62,282 nucleotides of DNA from Gammaproteobacteria bacterium (GTDB taxonomy: Bacteria; Pseudomonadota; Gammaproteobacteria; Xanthomonadales; SZUA-36). Below, piece after piece: positions 7,771 through 17,007 of this stretch. The stretch spans positions 1-62,282 of the forward strand of contig JAJFLA010000002.1 of the NCBI GenBank assembly GCA_021772935.1, written 5' to 3'. Position numbers and translations under genes: made by a program. The notes under the pieces were generated by a model that was given only the letters and a program-made list of their open reading frames with translations, searched no databases and was not told where the DNA came from. Position 1 is the first letter of the stretch; the number at the start of each line of letters is the position of its first letter.

Positions 7771-10125
7771 TTATTTCTCCTGTTGGACTTGTCGAGTAAT
7801 GAACTCAGGTGTGAATTTTTTTAACCAGGCGGGCACCAGGAAAATGGATGCCATTGCATTCAGGGCCAACATGACGATCAACAGTTTTGCCGCATCGGCC
7901 TGGAATTTAAGATCAGATACGAATACCCACATCATGACACCGCATATCAGTGTCACTGCGGTAAACCCGATCGCCTTGCCGGTCTTTTCCAAGGCGATTT
8001 TAATCGCCCCGTCAAGACCATTGCCATTGTGGTATTCCGCGCGAATGCGATCCATTAGATAGATGGAATAATCGATGCCTACACCAATACCGACCGCGAT
8101 AATCGGTACCGTATTAACGTTAATACCAATACCGACAAGCCCCATGTAGGCGTAGGACAGTACGGTTGCAAATGACATGGCCATCAGCATGATCAGACCG
8201 GCGTGAAAGGACGAATAGAAAGCCGCAACAGACAGGAATATCAAGGCGAAAACCAATGGAATAATAATCAGATTGGTTTTGAATGCCGCATCATTGATGG
8301 CAGCATTGACGCCGATCGTGCCGCCAGCCAGTTTTAATGTAAATCCGTCAATTTTCGACTCTTCGCGGTCTTTCCACTGATTGATCATTTCGATCGCACG
8401 ACGGATGGTCGCACCCTGGTGATCCTTGTAGTAAAAAACGATATTTGCGTTGGTCTCGTCGGTATCAAGGAACTCGAGCAAGGCACCCTGAACGGGGCTG
8501 GACATCATGTAGAGAAACATCAAACCACCGACCAGTCGTGGGTCATCCGGCAAGGCGTTCCAGCGCGGGTCATTGTAATGTGTGATCCGGTTGACTGCGC
8601 GAATCAGGTCCGGCAAGCCCTTGGTACCACCCAACTCGGGGTCTGTCAGCATAAATGCCTGCAGGTCGGCCAGTGCCTTGACCACTTCGGGGCGTTTCAG
8701 ACCGCCCAGTTCATCGGTGTGACCGATAACATAGAGTTCCTCGGAACCGGGAAAGGCATCATTAATAATCTTGGAAGAGATATTGTAGTCGTGGTCTGCA
8801 TACAATAACGGCGATCCAGGCTCGGTCTCACCGATCGTCACTTTTGTACTGGCGCCCAACGCGGCGATAAAAAGTAAAGCGCAAACAGTAAGAATTGTGA
8901 CTGGTGCGCGTGGCCTGGTCACAATGTCTGCAAGCTTGTTGAATAGCTTGGCCATCGCACTGCTGCCGGCTGGTCGAACTGTAGGTGTCGGTAAAAGTTG
9001 CAGAATGCACGGAATCGAAATAATCACGGTAATGATAACTGACAGGGCCCACAGGCAAGCATAAACGGCTAGCTTGTCATTGATCGGCACAGAGCCGACA
9101 GCGATCAGCAGCAGACCGATTGCATCCGAGACCACCCCGAGTGATCCTGGTCTGAAAAGGTTGGTAAATGCCACATGAGCGGCGTGTGGCCCATCATGTC
9201 CTTGCTTGATTTCCTGGTAGTAACGTTCAATCAGCTGGATACCGTGCGACATCGCGCGGGCAGATATTAAAAACGGTACCACCAGCATCAACGGGTCGAG
9301 GTTGTAGCCCAGTAATGACAGCATACCCAAACCCCAGATCGAGGTGAAAATAATACCGCTCACCGGCAGGAAGATGCCGTACAAATTACGGAAATGGAAA
9401 ATCAGCAAGCCCAGCATAATGACGACGGTCAGCAGGAAAATCGTGATAATCTGGTTTGCATAGATTGAGACCCAACCGACCAGGACCGGTTGCCCGGTGG
9501 CATATATCTTGATGCCATCACCGGTTTCCTGTTTACGTATGGATTGTAGTTGCAGGAAAACCTTTTCGTAATCAAGCGCACCTTCGTTCAGGGTGCCCCG
9601 GATCAAGGCCGACTTCATATCGGGTGCGACCAGCAGCCCAAAAACACGCGGGTCTGCTAAAACATCTTCCCTTATGCCATCAAGCTCGGCCGCGCTGTAG
9701 CCGCCTTTTAGAGGGTCGTAATAGGTTGAAGATTTTACCGTGCCCTCACCACTTAACCAGACCTTGCGCACATTGCGGTGGGTCAGACTGGTGACCAGAT
9801 TGTGGTTGATACCATCAAGCGCATCGACGGCCATCGTGATGCGATGGATACGATCCAGAATGTCGTTATTAATGATCGAGCCTTCTTCGACGGTAACCGC
9901 GACGATGATGTTGTTGGCTCCACCGAAAGTATCCCTGATTTCATTATGTAGCTGAATATAAGGGTGATCCTGGGGCAGAAGATCGGCGAAGTCCGAGACA
10001 ATGCGTACCATGGGCACCCGCATGGCGAATACGAGTGTTATCGCAGAGATCATGATCAGCGTGCTTTTTGGGTGCTTCCAAATGAACTCCAAAAAATGAT
10101 TCAGTGCTTTACTGAAGCTACTCAT
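7771..10125 (-). CDS. RND/MMPL family exporter permease
   Basis: About 784 aa from the chosen ATG. It shows the duplicated RND plan: a TM segment near the N-terminus (STLIMISAITLVFAM), a large periplasmic domain, a block of five TM helices, then a second periplasmic domain and six more helices. GIGVGIDYSIYLMDRIR in TM block two is the typical MMPL/HpnN-like signature. A longer frame reaches 10194, but the ATG at 10125 (MSSFSKALNHF) overlaps the stop of the upstream lipoprotein gene as ATGAGTAG, which indicates translational coupling. The DUF1302 and DUF1329 neighbours suggest export of a lipid-like or other hydrophobic metabolite to the outer membrane (inference). Confidence 0.88.
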   Translation of the reverse strand: MSSFSKALNHFLEFIWKHPKSTLIMISAITLVFAMRVPMVRIVSDFADLLPQDHPYIQLHNEIRDTFGGANNIIVAVTVEEGSIINNDILDRIHRITMAVDALDGINHNLVTSLTHRNVRKVWLSGEGTVKSSTYYDPLKGGYSAAELDGIREDVLADPRVFGLLVAPDMKSALIRGTLNEGALDYEKVFLQLQSIRKQETGDGIKIYATGQPVLVGWVSIYANQIITIFLLTVVIMLGLLIFHFRNLYGIFLPVSGIIFTSIWGLGMLSLLGYNLDPLMLVVPFLISARAMSHGIQLIERYYQEIKQGHDGPHAAHVAFTNLFRPGSLGVVSDAIGLLLIAVGSVPINDKLAVYACLWALSVIITVIISIPCILQLLPTPTVRPAGSSAMAKLFNKLADIVTRPRAPVTILTVCALLFIAALGASTKVTIGETEPGSPLLYADHDYNISSKIINDAFPGSEELYVIGHTDELGGLKRPEVVKALADLQAFMLTDPELGGTKGLPDLIRAVNRITHYNDPRWNALPDDPRLVGGLMFLYMMSSPVQGALLEFLDTDETNANIVFYYKDHQGATIRRAIEMINQWKDREESKIDGFTLKLAGGTIGVNAAINDAAFKTNLIIIPLVFALIFLSVAAFYSSFHAGLIMLMAMSFATVLSYAYMGLVGIGINVNTVPIIAVGIGVGIDYSIYLMDRIRAEYHNGNGLDGAIKIALEKTGKAIGFTAVTLICGVMMWVFVSDLKFQADAAKLLIVMLALNAMASIFLVPAWLKKFTPEFITRQVQQEK

Positions 10126-11158
10126 CGAGTGTTCCGAGACTCGCCAGTTCACCCCTATCCGGCAGTGTGATGGTAAACAATGCGCCACCCCCACCGGCGG
10201 TTATGAATTTATCGTCGCTGAGACCGATGATGCCACGCAGGTAGGTGCGGGATTTCATCGCGCCATTGAGCACGGTCCAGGATGTATCATCGATTCTGTG
10301 GTACACAATGGTGGTGTTGTCGCCAACTGCGACCAGTGTGTTACCAAAACCAGTAATGCCGTAAAGAGGCAGGTTGGTTCCGCTAGGCGTTTGCTGCCAG
10401 CTTTGACCACCATCGAGGGTTTTCCAAATGGTTCCATTGAGCCCTACGACCCATCCTGTGAGCGGGTTGTTGAACCAGGTACTCTGCGGGTAAAAGCTGT
10501 CGGGCAGGTCGCTGGCCCGGTACCAGCTAGAACCATTGTTTACGGTCAGAAGTACCGTACCAAATTCACCGGTCACGATGCCATGCTGTTGGTCAACAAA
10601 CTGTATGGTGGTCAGGTAAAGATCCTCATCGAGAGACCAGCTTTCCCAGCTCGCGCCGGCGTCAACTGAGTGCAAAATGGTGCTGAAGCTACCCGTTACC
10701 CAGATAACATTTAACGAATCACAGGTCATCGCCTGGGGCTCGGTCATTTCGGGAAGTGCTTGACGCAGCCAACTGCCATCAGGCTGGATGGACCAGATTC
10801 CATCGGTCTTGTCGATGGCGTGAAAGCGACCATCGGGGCAGGCAGTGACGTCGACCAGGAAAGGTTTGCCGGGCAATGTGGAGCGTTGCCAATGGTCGCC
10901 ACCATCGCTTGATTGCACGATCCTGCCCATGCCGCCTACGCTGACCACTGTGTCCTGATGATGGGCGATTGCCTGGAACAGATCGGCACGGTGTGTCGCC
11001 TGGGATCGTTGGGCATTAACACCGCTTAGATCGAGAGGTGCCTCGCAAGCAGCCAGGAGTATGACCAGCAGCACAAAGATTTTACGGCTCAAATTCTGAC
11101 GGCAGCCAGTGCGCGGGTAATGTGATTTAAATGCACTTGTAAAATATTTCATGTGCAC
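10118..11158 (-). CDS. YCF48/BNR-repeat lipoprotein
   Basis: 346 aa. A hydrophobic stretch followed by LAAC (about residues 34-38) is a lipobox, so the protein is probably lipid-anchored. The body is a beta-propeller of BNR/YCF48 type: repeated SxDGGxxW motifs (SSDGGDHW, SVDAGASW, TVNNGSSW, TLDGGQSW) spaced about 45-50 residues. YCF48-like proteins are commonly encoded beside RND/DUF1302/DUF1329 sets. It is the first gene of the operon, its 3' end overlapping the permease by 8 bp. Function beyond a likely assembly or adaptor role is not established. Confidence 0.83.
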   Translation of the reverse strand: MHMKYFTSAFKSHYPRTGCRQNLSRKIFVLLVILLAACEAPLDLSGVNAQRSQATHRADLFQAIAHHQDTVVSVGGMGRIVQSSDGGDHWQRSTLPGKPFLVDVTACPDGRFHAIDKTDGIWSIQPDGSWLRQALPEMTEPQAMTCDSLNVIWVTGSFSTILHSVDAGASWESWSLDEDLYLTTIQFVDQQHGIVTGEFGTVLLTVNNGSSWYRASDLPDSFYPQSTWFNNPLTGWVVGLNGTIWKTLDGGQSWQQTPSGTNLPLYGITGFGNTLVAVGDNTTIVYHRIDDTSWTVLNGAMKSRTYLRGIIGLSDDKFITAGGGGALFTITLPDRGELASLGTLDE

Positions 11159-11259
11159 TCTGCCGACAGTAGCCTTAGGGGCGATTCAAAAACACACTGG
11201 ATCGATATGTGTGAGAATTGTGTGAAACCCCGCGTCATTTCTGTTATTGCCGTTATGTT

Positions 11260-12474
11260 TTAACTGATGCCATAGTCTTTCCCATATTCTGCAACGACAA
11301 AATCAATATCCTTGTCACCTCTACCGGATAAATTTACCAGGATAGATGATGATGGTTTTTCTGCCGCCAATTTAAAAGAATAGGCGAGGGCGTGGGCTGA
11401 TTCGATGGCTGGGATAATGCCTTCGAGCCTGGATAGCTCAAAAAACGCATCGATAGATTCTTTATCACTGATGGATGCATAATTGACCCGCCCGATATCC
11501 TTCAGATAGCTATGCTGTGGGCCGACCGCAGGATAATCGAGCCCACTGGCAACCGAATAAACCTCCTGTGGTTCGCCGTTATCATCCATCAGCATGTAAG
11601 AATTGAAACCATGCATAACGCCTGGTTTTCCCTTGGTAATTGAAGCGGCATGTTCGCCATCCTCTTCGAGGCTTCTTCCGGCGGGTTCTACACCATAGAG
11701 GGAAACATCATCGTCTTCCAGAAATGCAGTGAAAATCCCCATGGCATTAGAACCACCACCAACACAGGCAACCACGTTGGCAGGCAACCCACCAGTCATT
11801 TCCCGAAACTGTACTTTTGCTTCATTACCAACAACGGACTGGAAATCACGAACCATCATCGGGAAAGGGTGGGGGCCTACCACCGAACCGATAGCATAAA
11901 GCTGGTTTACCGGGTCTTTTAAATAACCCTCAAAAGCAGCATCGACCGCTTCTTTTAAGGTTTGTCTACCATGCGTAGCTGGTATTACTTTAGCGCCCAA
12001 AATATGCATCCGGACCACGTTGGGATGTTCTTTGGCAATATCCACTTCCCCCATGTAAATATCGCATTCCAGGCCGAGTAGTGCCGCAGCGGTTGCAAGC
12101 GCTACGCCATGTTGGCCGGCGCCGGTCTCAGCAATAATTTTTTTCTTACCCATTTTTTTGGCGAGAAGGGCTTCGCCAAGACAGTGGTTAATTTTGTGTG
12201 CACCCGTGTGGTTAAGGTCTTCACGTTTCAGGTAAATTTCACTGCCGTATTTTCGGGATAGATTTTTAGCGTGAAAAATAGGACTTGGACGTCCTACATA
12301 ATGTTTGTACAAAGCGGCCAACTCTTCCAAAAAGCTTTTTTCTTGTATTATTTTTTTGTATTCGCTTGTGATCTCATCCATGACACCTTGTAATTCGGGT
12401 GGAATGAATGCGCCTCCATATTCCCCAAAATAACCATTCTCATCAGGGAGGTGGTGTTGAAAAGTATTTTGCAT
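11260..12474 (-). CDS. trpB: Tryptophan synthase beta chain
   Basis: 404 aa, normal TrpB length. It carries the N-terminal [11 protein letters not shown] motif, [19 protein letters not shown] with the PLP-binding lysine, ETGAGQHG (catalytic Glu) and the phosphate-binding GGGSNA loop. Canonical TrpB joins indole and serine to make tryptophan, fed by TrpA. No trpA or other trp gene is nearby, so this is an orphan, single-gene transcription unit with its own promoter-like region and palindrome. It sits beside genes for indolepyruvate oxidation, but a functional link is speculative. Scavenging free indole is another possibility. Confidence 0.92.
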   Translation of the reverse strand: MQNTFQHHLPDENGYFGEYGGAFIPPELQGVMDEITSEYKKIIQEKSFLEELAALYKHYVGRPSPIFHAKNLSRKYGSEIYLKREDLNHTGAHKINHCLGEALLAKKMGKKKIIAETGAGQHGVALATAAALLGLECDIYMGEVDIAKEHPNVVRMHILGAKVIPATHGRQTLKEAVDAAFEGYLKDPVNQLYAIGSVVGPHPFPMMVRDFQSVVGNEAKVQFREMTGGLPANVVACVGGGSNAMGIFTAFLEDDDVSLYGVEPAGRSLEEDGEHAASITKGKPGVMHGFNSYMLMDDNGEPQEVYSVASGLDYPAVGPQHSYLKDIGRVNYASISDKESIDAFFELSRLEGIIPAIESAHALAYSFKLAAEKPSSSILVNLSGRGDKDIDFVVAEYGKDYGIS

Positions 12475-12499
12475 GATGACTGCTCTCTTTGAGATTAAA

Positions 12500-12556
12500 G
12501 TTTAAGCTTAAACGAATTTTGTAGTAACTATAATGCTACCCTTGGTATCAAGGCAA
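12500..12556 (-). promoter_or_regulatory. Candidate trpB promoter with perfect palindrome
   Basis: On the minus strand TTGCCT (12556-12551) and TATAGT (12532-12527) are 18 bp apart. A perfect 14-bp palindrome GTTTAAGCTTAAAC (12500-12513) sits roughly at +7 to +20 of the predicted transcript, a usual operator position. The binding protein is unknown. The promoter boxes are only moderate matches to sigma-70 consensus. Confidence 0.4.
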
Positions 12557-12609
12557 GCACGATGACTAAAAACGGATGAAATATATGTCATGATGTATTT
12601 AAGAACCCT

Positions 12610-12754
12610 GGGGTCAGATTCAAATGCGGTACACAGCAATCAATTATAAAGGTGAAATTCAGGGGTCAGATTCAAATGCGGTACACAGCAATCAATTATC
12701 ATGCATCATTGAGCGCATTTGAGTCTGACCCCAAGCCTGTGCGAGTCTGACCCC
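12610..12754. repeat. REP-like repeat cluster with duplicated half-elements
   Basis: One full palindromic copy (12662-12732) is preceded by a second left half (12610-12645) and followed by a lone right end GAGTCTGACCCC (12743-12754). The left halves are identical over about 36 bp, including the part beyond the conserved end (CGGTACACAGCAATCAATTAT), so this is a recent local duplication. The 308-bp gap between trpB and the deiodinase-like gene holds this cluster and the trpB promoter, nothing else recognisable. Confidence 0.85.
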
Positions 12755-12782
12755 GGTTTAAGCAAGCAGGATTATTTAGCAC

Positions 12783-13481
12783 ATGTCATACAATCTGGAA
12801 CGCTTCCAATTATCCGACTATGACCTGACGCGGTTCCCCGGACCAAAAGCGGGAGAAATGGCACCGGATTTCGAGCTTACATCTCTGGATGGTGGGCCGT
12901 TAAAAATATCATCCTTCAAAGGCCGTTGGCTGGTGATTGAAACCGCCAGTACCTCTTGCATGATGTATGCGCGAAACGTCGACAAGATCGGTCTGCTCAG
13001 GAAAAAATATCCGGATGTGGAATGGTTGCTTGCTTATGTTCGCGAAGCACATCCAGGTGGCCGTCGGCCAGCCCACACCAGTGTGGGGCAGAAACTTGCG
13101 TTGGCGAAATCTCTGCAGACTGACTTTGGTGAGACACGTCAGGTTGCCATCGACACACTCGAAGGCGATATGCATCGCGCTTATGGCAGTCTGCCGAATA
13201 TGGCCTATGTACTGAACCCGGATGGGAAGATTGTATACCGCTGCGATTGGCTCAGTGTGCCAGAACTTGAGAGAGTGCTCTATCAACGACCGGATACGGA
13301 GTGCAACCAGCACACATTGACCGACGATTTGGTCTACCCATCGGTCTGGCTCACAGGCAAAATTCTGTGGCGATCCGGGTTCGCTGCTATTTGGGACTTC
13401 CTGCGAGCGGTTCCAAAACTGTTACCGGCTCACCGGGAAGCGGACAAGCATTACCGGGGACAAAAGAAAACAGACGATTAG
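12783..13481 (+). CDS. Deiodinase-like redoxin family protein
   Basis: 232 aa with a thioredoxin fold: APDFEL-SLDGG at 28-39, a strand, then ASTSCMMY where redoxins carry the active Cys. The segment YVREAHPGG matches the YIxEAHPxDGW signature of iodothyronine-deiodinase-like proteins, and AYGSLPNMAYVLNPDGKIVY is a redoxin strand with cis-proline (LPNMAYV). The position that is selenocysteine in animal deiodinases appears as Cys here; no in-frame UGA is present. The C-terminal ~50 residues are extra. Bacterial members are presumed thiol redox proteins; the substrate is unknown. It stands alone, 28 bp after the repeat cluster, and has only a weak ribosome site. Confidence 0.7.
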   Translation: MSYNLERFQLSDYDLTRFPGPKAGEMAPDFELTSLDGGPLKISSFKGRWLVIETASTSCMMYARNVDKIGLLRKKYPDVEWLLAYVREAHPGGRRPAHTSVGQKLALAKSLQTDFGETRQVAIDTLEGDMHRAYGSLPNMAYVLNPDGKIVYRCDWLSVPELERVLYQRPDTECNQHTLTDDLVYPSVWLTGKILWRSGFAAIWDFLRAVPKLLPAHREADKHYRGQKKTDD

Positions 13482-13698
13482 ACGCTGGATTGATGCCGTT
13501 GCAATTCCTTGTTTCTGGGGTTTTTAATATCCACGGGGGTTGGAAAATGTAACTTTAATGCTGCAAGTCCTCAGCTGGCAATACATCTAATTGTTGCGGG
13601 ATAGTGTTTCTATTTGCGCAGGATAATCACCCACAGAAGCTGTATTATCAGATTGATAGATAAGTAGTCCGGAAGTGTGTATTTAATGAGATTTATGG

Positions 13699-16092
13699 GT
13701 GAATAAAAGGTTTGTTCCCGTGGCATTGGCTGGCGCGCTGCTGCTTATCGTGCTTGTTTTGACCCTGCAGCACGGCAATGAGCCCCGTGATCCTGAGGTT
13801 GAAGCACAGGTTCAGCTTCAACTACCGGAGTTGAGCGATTTTGATTACGAACGGGTCGCTGCACGTATCTTTCAGAACGAGACCGGTGGCCAGTCACGTT
13901 ACCTGACTTACTGGGGTGATGGTGAGGACTTCCCTTCCTTGGGAATCGGCCATTTCATTTGGTACCCCCGTGGTGTGGATGCCCCATTTGACGAATCCTT
14001 TCCCGGCATGGTTGCTTTTGTAACACAGCAAGCTGCCGGTAATAGGCAGTTACCTGCCTGGATGCGTGATCTGCAACCATTTGATGCCCCCTGGAACAGT
14101 AAACAACAATTCGACCAAGCTTGGTCTTCGGCTAACATGAGCGAGCTTCGGCAATGGTTGCAAGCAACCAGGCAGCTGCAGGCGAGGTATATCGTATCGA
14201 CATTTAGAGAACGCTGGAGAAAGGTACAGCTTCCGCCGGAGCAAAAACAACGATTGACCAGGCTGTTGCAGAAGATGGTAGATACCGCAGAAGGTTTGTT
14301 TGCCGTTGTTGATTATTACAACTTCAAGGGTCTCGGGATTAATTCGCGGGAACGCTACCAGGAACAGGGTTGGGGTCTGATCCAGGTTTTGGAGGGTATG
14401 GTGCAGTCAGACAATGGTGACGGGGAGTGCCTGGACCCTGTCGAACAGTTCATACAAGCGGCTACAGTCCGCTTGCGTTTGCGTGTTGAATTATCACCAC
14501 CTGAACGAAATGAAGGTCGTTGGCTGAATGGCTGGTTAAAGAGATTGCAGGCTTATACAGTCAATGACACGGGTGCTGTTAAATTCACCGGCCCAGGTTT
14601 TCGTATAAAACCATATCTTCAAAATCCGGACAACCATGCTGTAACCCTTAGCTGGTTCAGCAATGACAACCGGGCAGGGCGTCTGGCGGTGTGGAGCGAG
14701 GGTACAGGCAGTACTGAGAATAACCGTGTTTTCGATTCCAGCCCGAAAAAGGCAGAAGCACTGGCCTACCACCCTGCGGAAGTCATGGTTAAGGCCGGCT
14801 GTGCAAATCCAACTGTGCCGTTTTTACATGAGGTGCGGATAGATGGTCTCGAATCGGGCGCGGCTTATCACTACCAGGTGACCCAGGATGAAGACACTGC
14901 TGATGGAGTTTTTCAAACGGTGGCCAACGATGGCAGGGCCGTGCGGTTTATCGTATATGCCGACAGCGAAACAGAGCCGGAGTCGACCGGTAAACACGCA
15001 TCCTGGCCCGGAATTGATCCATCGACAAGCTTGCGTTTATACCCTGTGGACCAAACAAGTGGTTATGCACAAAATCTTAAGGTCATCCGCCAAAGACAGC
15101 CGGATTTTGTAGCCATTGCCGGGGACCTTGTGCAATCGGGCGGTGAGCAACGTGACTGGGACGAATTCTGGTCACAGAATGCAACACTTGCAGCATCCAC
15201 ATTCATTATGCCGGCACTTGGAAACCACGATTATTTTGGCGGCCCCGGTGTGCTGGGTAAGTATGAAAGCTTAGATTCAGAGCGTGCTGTTCGAAAGTAC
15301 AAGACCTATTTTGATCTTCCTGCGAACAAGGCTGTCAATGCGGAACACCTGGAAAGATACTATGCGCTCGACTACGGCGTCATCACGCTGATTGTTCTTG
15401 ATACCACTGATGGTCAACCGCATCGAACTGACAATGACACCAACTGGCGTTTGTCCGGTGAGCATGATGGTGGGGTTGCGCCGGATTGGCACCCCGGCTC
15501 CGGGCAGTATCGTTGGTTGCAAAACGAGTTACGCCGGGCACAGCAGGGCAGCCGTTTCACATTCGTGATGTTTCATGGCGCACCCTGGTCCTCCGGTATT
15601 CACGCTTTACCGCCCGGTGATGGGCCAGATGAGGATATTTTATCGGCACTGCCGTTGCGAGATTTAACACCATTGTTCATTGAGTACGGTGTGGATGCTG
15701 TTTTCAATGGGCATGATGAAATGTATGAGCATTCAATAATATCCGGGCTTGAAATAACACCAGTCGGCACACAGCAGGCGCACGACATCCATTTTTTTGA
15801 TATTGGTATTGGTGGTGATGGCTTGCGCGGACCGTATGAAAACGTTTCGAATCCCCACCAGGTGTTTTTGGCGCATACGGATGCGGTGGAAACCTACGCC
15901 GCAGATGGCGTACTCGAAGATGGTGGCAAGCACTATGGGCATATGGAAATCAATGTTGAAAGGGTTTCAGACGGACAATGGCAGGCGCAACTGGATGCTG
16001 TTTATATTTTCCCACTGATGGATGCTGATGGCTCGGTACTTGCGTTTGAACGACGTCTTTACAATGATTCATATACCATTATTGCTGATTGA
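13699..16092 (+). CDS. Metallophosphoesterase with N-terminal domain of unknown function
   Basis: 797 aa, GTG start, N-terminal membrane anchor or signal (AGALLLIVLVLTLQ). Residues ~45-250 form a domain I cannot assign, with IFQNETGG and SLGIGHFIWYP conserved-looking blocks and many aromatic residues. Residues ~290-400 look like the Fn3-like N-terminal domain of purple acid phosphatases. Residues ~410-720 are a calcineurin-like phosphoesterase with AGDLVQSGG, GNHDYFGG, FHGAPWS and NGHDEMYEH metal-binding motifs. The first motif reads YADSE rather than the usual DxH, so the metal site may be atypical. It probably acts in the periplasm on a phosphomonoester or diester. It has no operon partner. 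Confidence 0.75.
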   Translation: MNKRFVPVALAGALLLIVLVLTLQHGNEPRDPEVEAQVQLQLPELSDFDYERVAARIFQNETGGQSRYLTYWGDGEDFPSLGIGHFIWYPRGVDAPFDESFPGMVAFVTQQAAGNRQLPAWMRDLQPFDAPWNSKQQFDQAWSSANMSELRQWLQATRQLQARYIVSTFRERWRKVQLPPEQKQRLTRLLQKMVDTAEGLFAVVDYYNFKGLGINSRERYQEQGWGLIQVLEGMVQSDNGDGECLDPVEQFIQAATVRLRLRVELSPPERNEGRWLNGWLKRLQAYTVNDTGAVKFTGPGFRIKPYLQNPDNHAVTLSWFSNDNRAGRLAVWSEGTGSTENNRVFDSSPKKAEALAYHPAEVMVKAGCANPTVPFLHEVRIDGLESGAAYHYQVTQDEDTADGVFQTVANDGRAVRFIVYADSETEPESTGKHASWPGIDPSTSLRLYPVDQTSGYAQNLKVIRQRQPDFVAIAGDLVQSGGEQRDWDEFWSQNATLAASTFIMPALGNHDYFGGPGVLGKYESLDSERAVRKYKTYFDLPANKAVNAEHLERYYALDYGVITLIVLDTTDGQPHRTDNDTNWRLSGEHDGGVAPDWHPGSGQYRWLQNELRRAQQGSRFTFVMFHGAPWSSGIHALPPGDGPDEDILSALPLRDLTPLFIEYGVDAVFNGHDEMYEHSIISGLEITPVGTQQAHDIHFFDIGIGGDGLRGPYENVSNPHQVFLAHTDAVETYAADGVLEDGGKHYGHMEINVERVSDGQWQAQLDAVYIFPLMDADGSVLAFERRLYNDSYTIIAD

Positions 16093-16095
16093 CCG

Positions 16096-16107
16096 GAATA
16101 AATAATC
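16096..16107. promoter_or_regulatory. Weak copy of the island operator, upstream of the RpiR gene
   Basis: GAATAAATAATC matches 10 of 12 positions of the GAATAAATTATTC palindrome found at three promoters of the muropeptide island. It lies 63 bp before the regulator gene, which would fit autoregulation. The second half-site is imperfect, so this is tentative. Confidence 0.25.
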
Positions 16108-16170
16108 GACGTAAGGTCGACCTGCTGTGTTAATTTATGCACCTCAAAGAAATTAACTGGAATTAAAGTT

Positions 16171-17007
16171 ATGTCCTGTCTTGTGAAAATGCGGGCAGTC
16201 CGGGAAGAATTGTCAGCCAATGAAAGGAAAATTGCTGACTTCATCCTGAATAATTCGGCACTCATCAGGGACTATTCTTCGCAAAATCTTGCAGCTTCTG
16301 TTGGCGTCAGTCAGTCCAGTATTATCAAGTTCAGCCAGAAACTTAATTACCGTGGTTTCACTGACCTGAAACTTGCCATCCACGAGTCGGTTGTTAAGAA
16401 CGACAATGACGGGCAGTCAGATAAAAAGGATGGGCATGACAGAAAGGCTATCTCCATACCGGAACAGCTTTACGGCATCAAGACCGAAGCGCTGTTGACC
16501 ACAATGGAGCTGAATGATGAGGACCGTATCCTGGCTGCAGTTCAAGTGCTGGAAAAAAGCAAACGGATACAAATTATTGCGTTGGGATCAGGTTCGCTGG
16601 TTGCCCGGAATTTCGCCAGTTTGTTGATACAGATCGGTAAGTCAGTTATTGCTGAAGTGGATACCTATATTCAGCTATCCAGCATTGCAACACTGAGTAA
16701 GGGAGATGCCATTCTGGTTATTTCGTTTTCCGGACAGTCTGCAAAAATGATTCAGATGGTTCAACAGGCAAAAAAGGCTGGTGTGGCTGTCCTGTCGTTG
16801 ACCAATTACAGTGCAAATCCAATCAGGTCCTTGGCCGACGTACAGTTGTTCTCCGTCAACAGGGAAGGAGGCTTTGAAGTCCCACAGATAGTTTCCAGCG
16901 CTTCCCAACAACACGTGGTGGATGTGCTGTTTAGTTTTATGCTGAAACGGGACGCAAAAGCCAAGCAGCTACTGACACTTAGCCGTAAAGCAGTTGAGGG
17001 TCTTTAA
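16171..17007 (+). CDS. RpiR/MurR-family transcriptional regulator
   Basis: 278 aa. N-terminal HTH_6 domain (residues 1-75) with LSANERKIADFILNN and SVGVSQSSIIKFSQKL, then a SIS sugar-phosphate-binding domain (~125-260) with IIALGSGSLVARNFA and VISFSGQSAKMI. RpiR proteins sense phosphosugars; the E. coli relative MurR controls MurNAc use and responds to MurNAc-6-phosphate. It opens the peptidoglycan-catabolism island, making it the likely local regulator. Its 3' end overlaps the convergent glutamine amidotransferase gene by 39 bp. Start ATG with GGAA eight bases upstream. The ligand is inferred from context only. Confidence 0.87.
   Translation: MSCLVKMRAVREELSANERKIADFILNNSALIRDYSSQNLAASVGVSQSSIIKFSQKLNYRGFTDLKLAIHESVVKNDNDGQSDKKDGHDRKAISIPEQLYGIKTEALLTTMELNDEDRILAAVQVLEKSKRIQIIALGSGSLVARNFASLLIQIGKSVIAEVDTYIQLSSIATLSKGDAILVISFSGQSAKMIQMVQQAKKAGVAVLSLTNYSANPIRSLADVQLFSVNREGGFEVPQIVSSASQQHVVDVLFSFMLKRDAKAKQLLTLSRKAVEGL

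Noticed and set aside
12610-12754. Repeats considered as a CRISPR array
   Set aside because: The units are inverted, about 70 bp, dispersed over the window and without regular spacers or cas genes.
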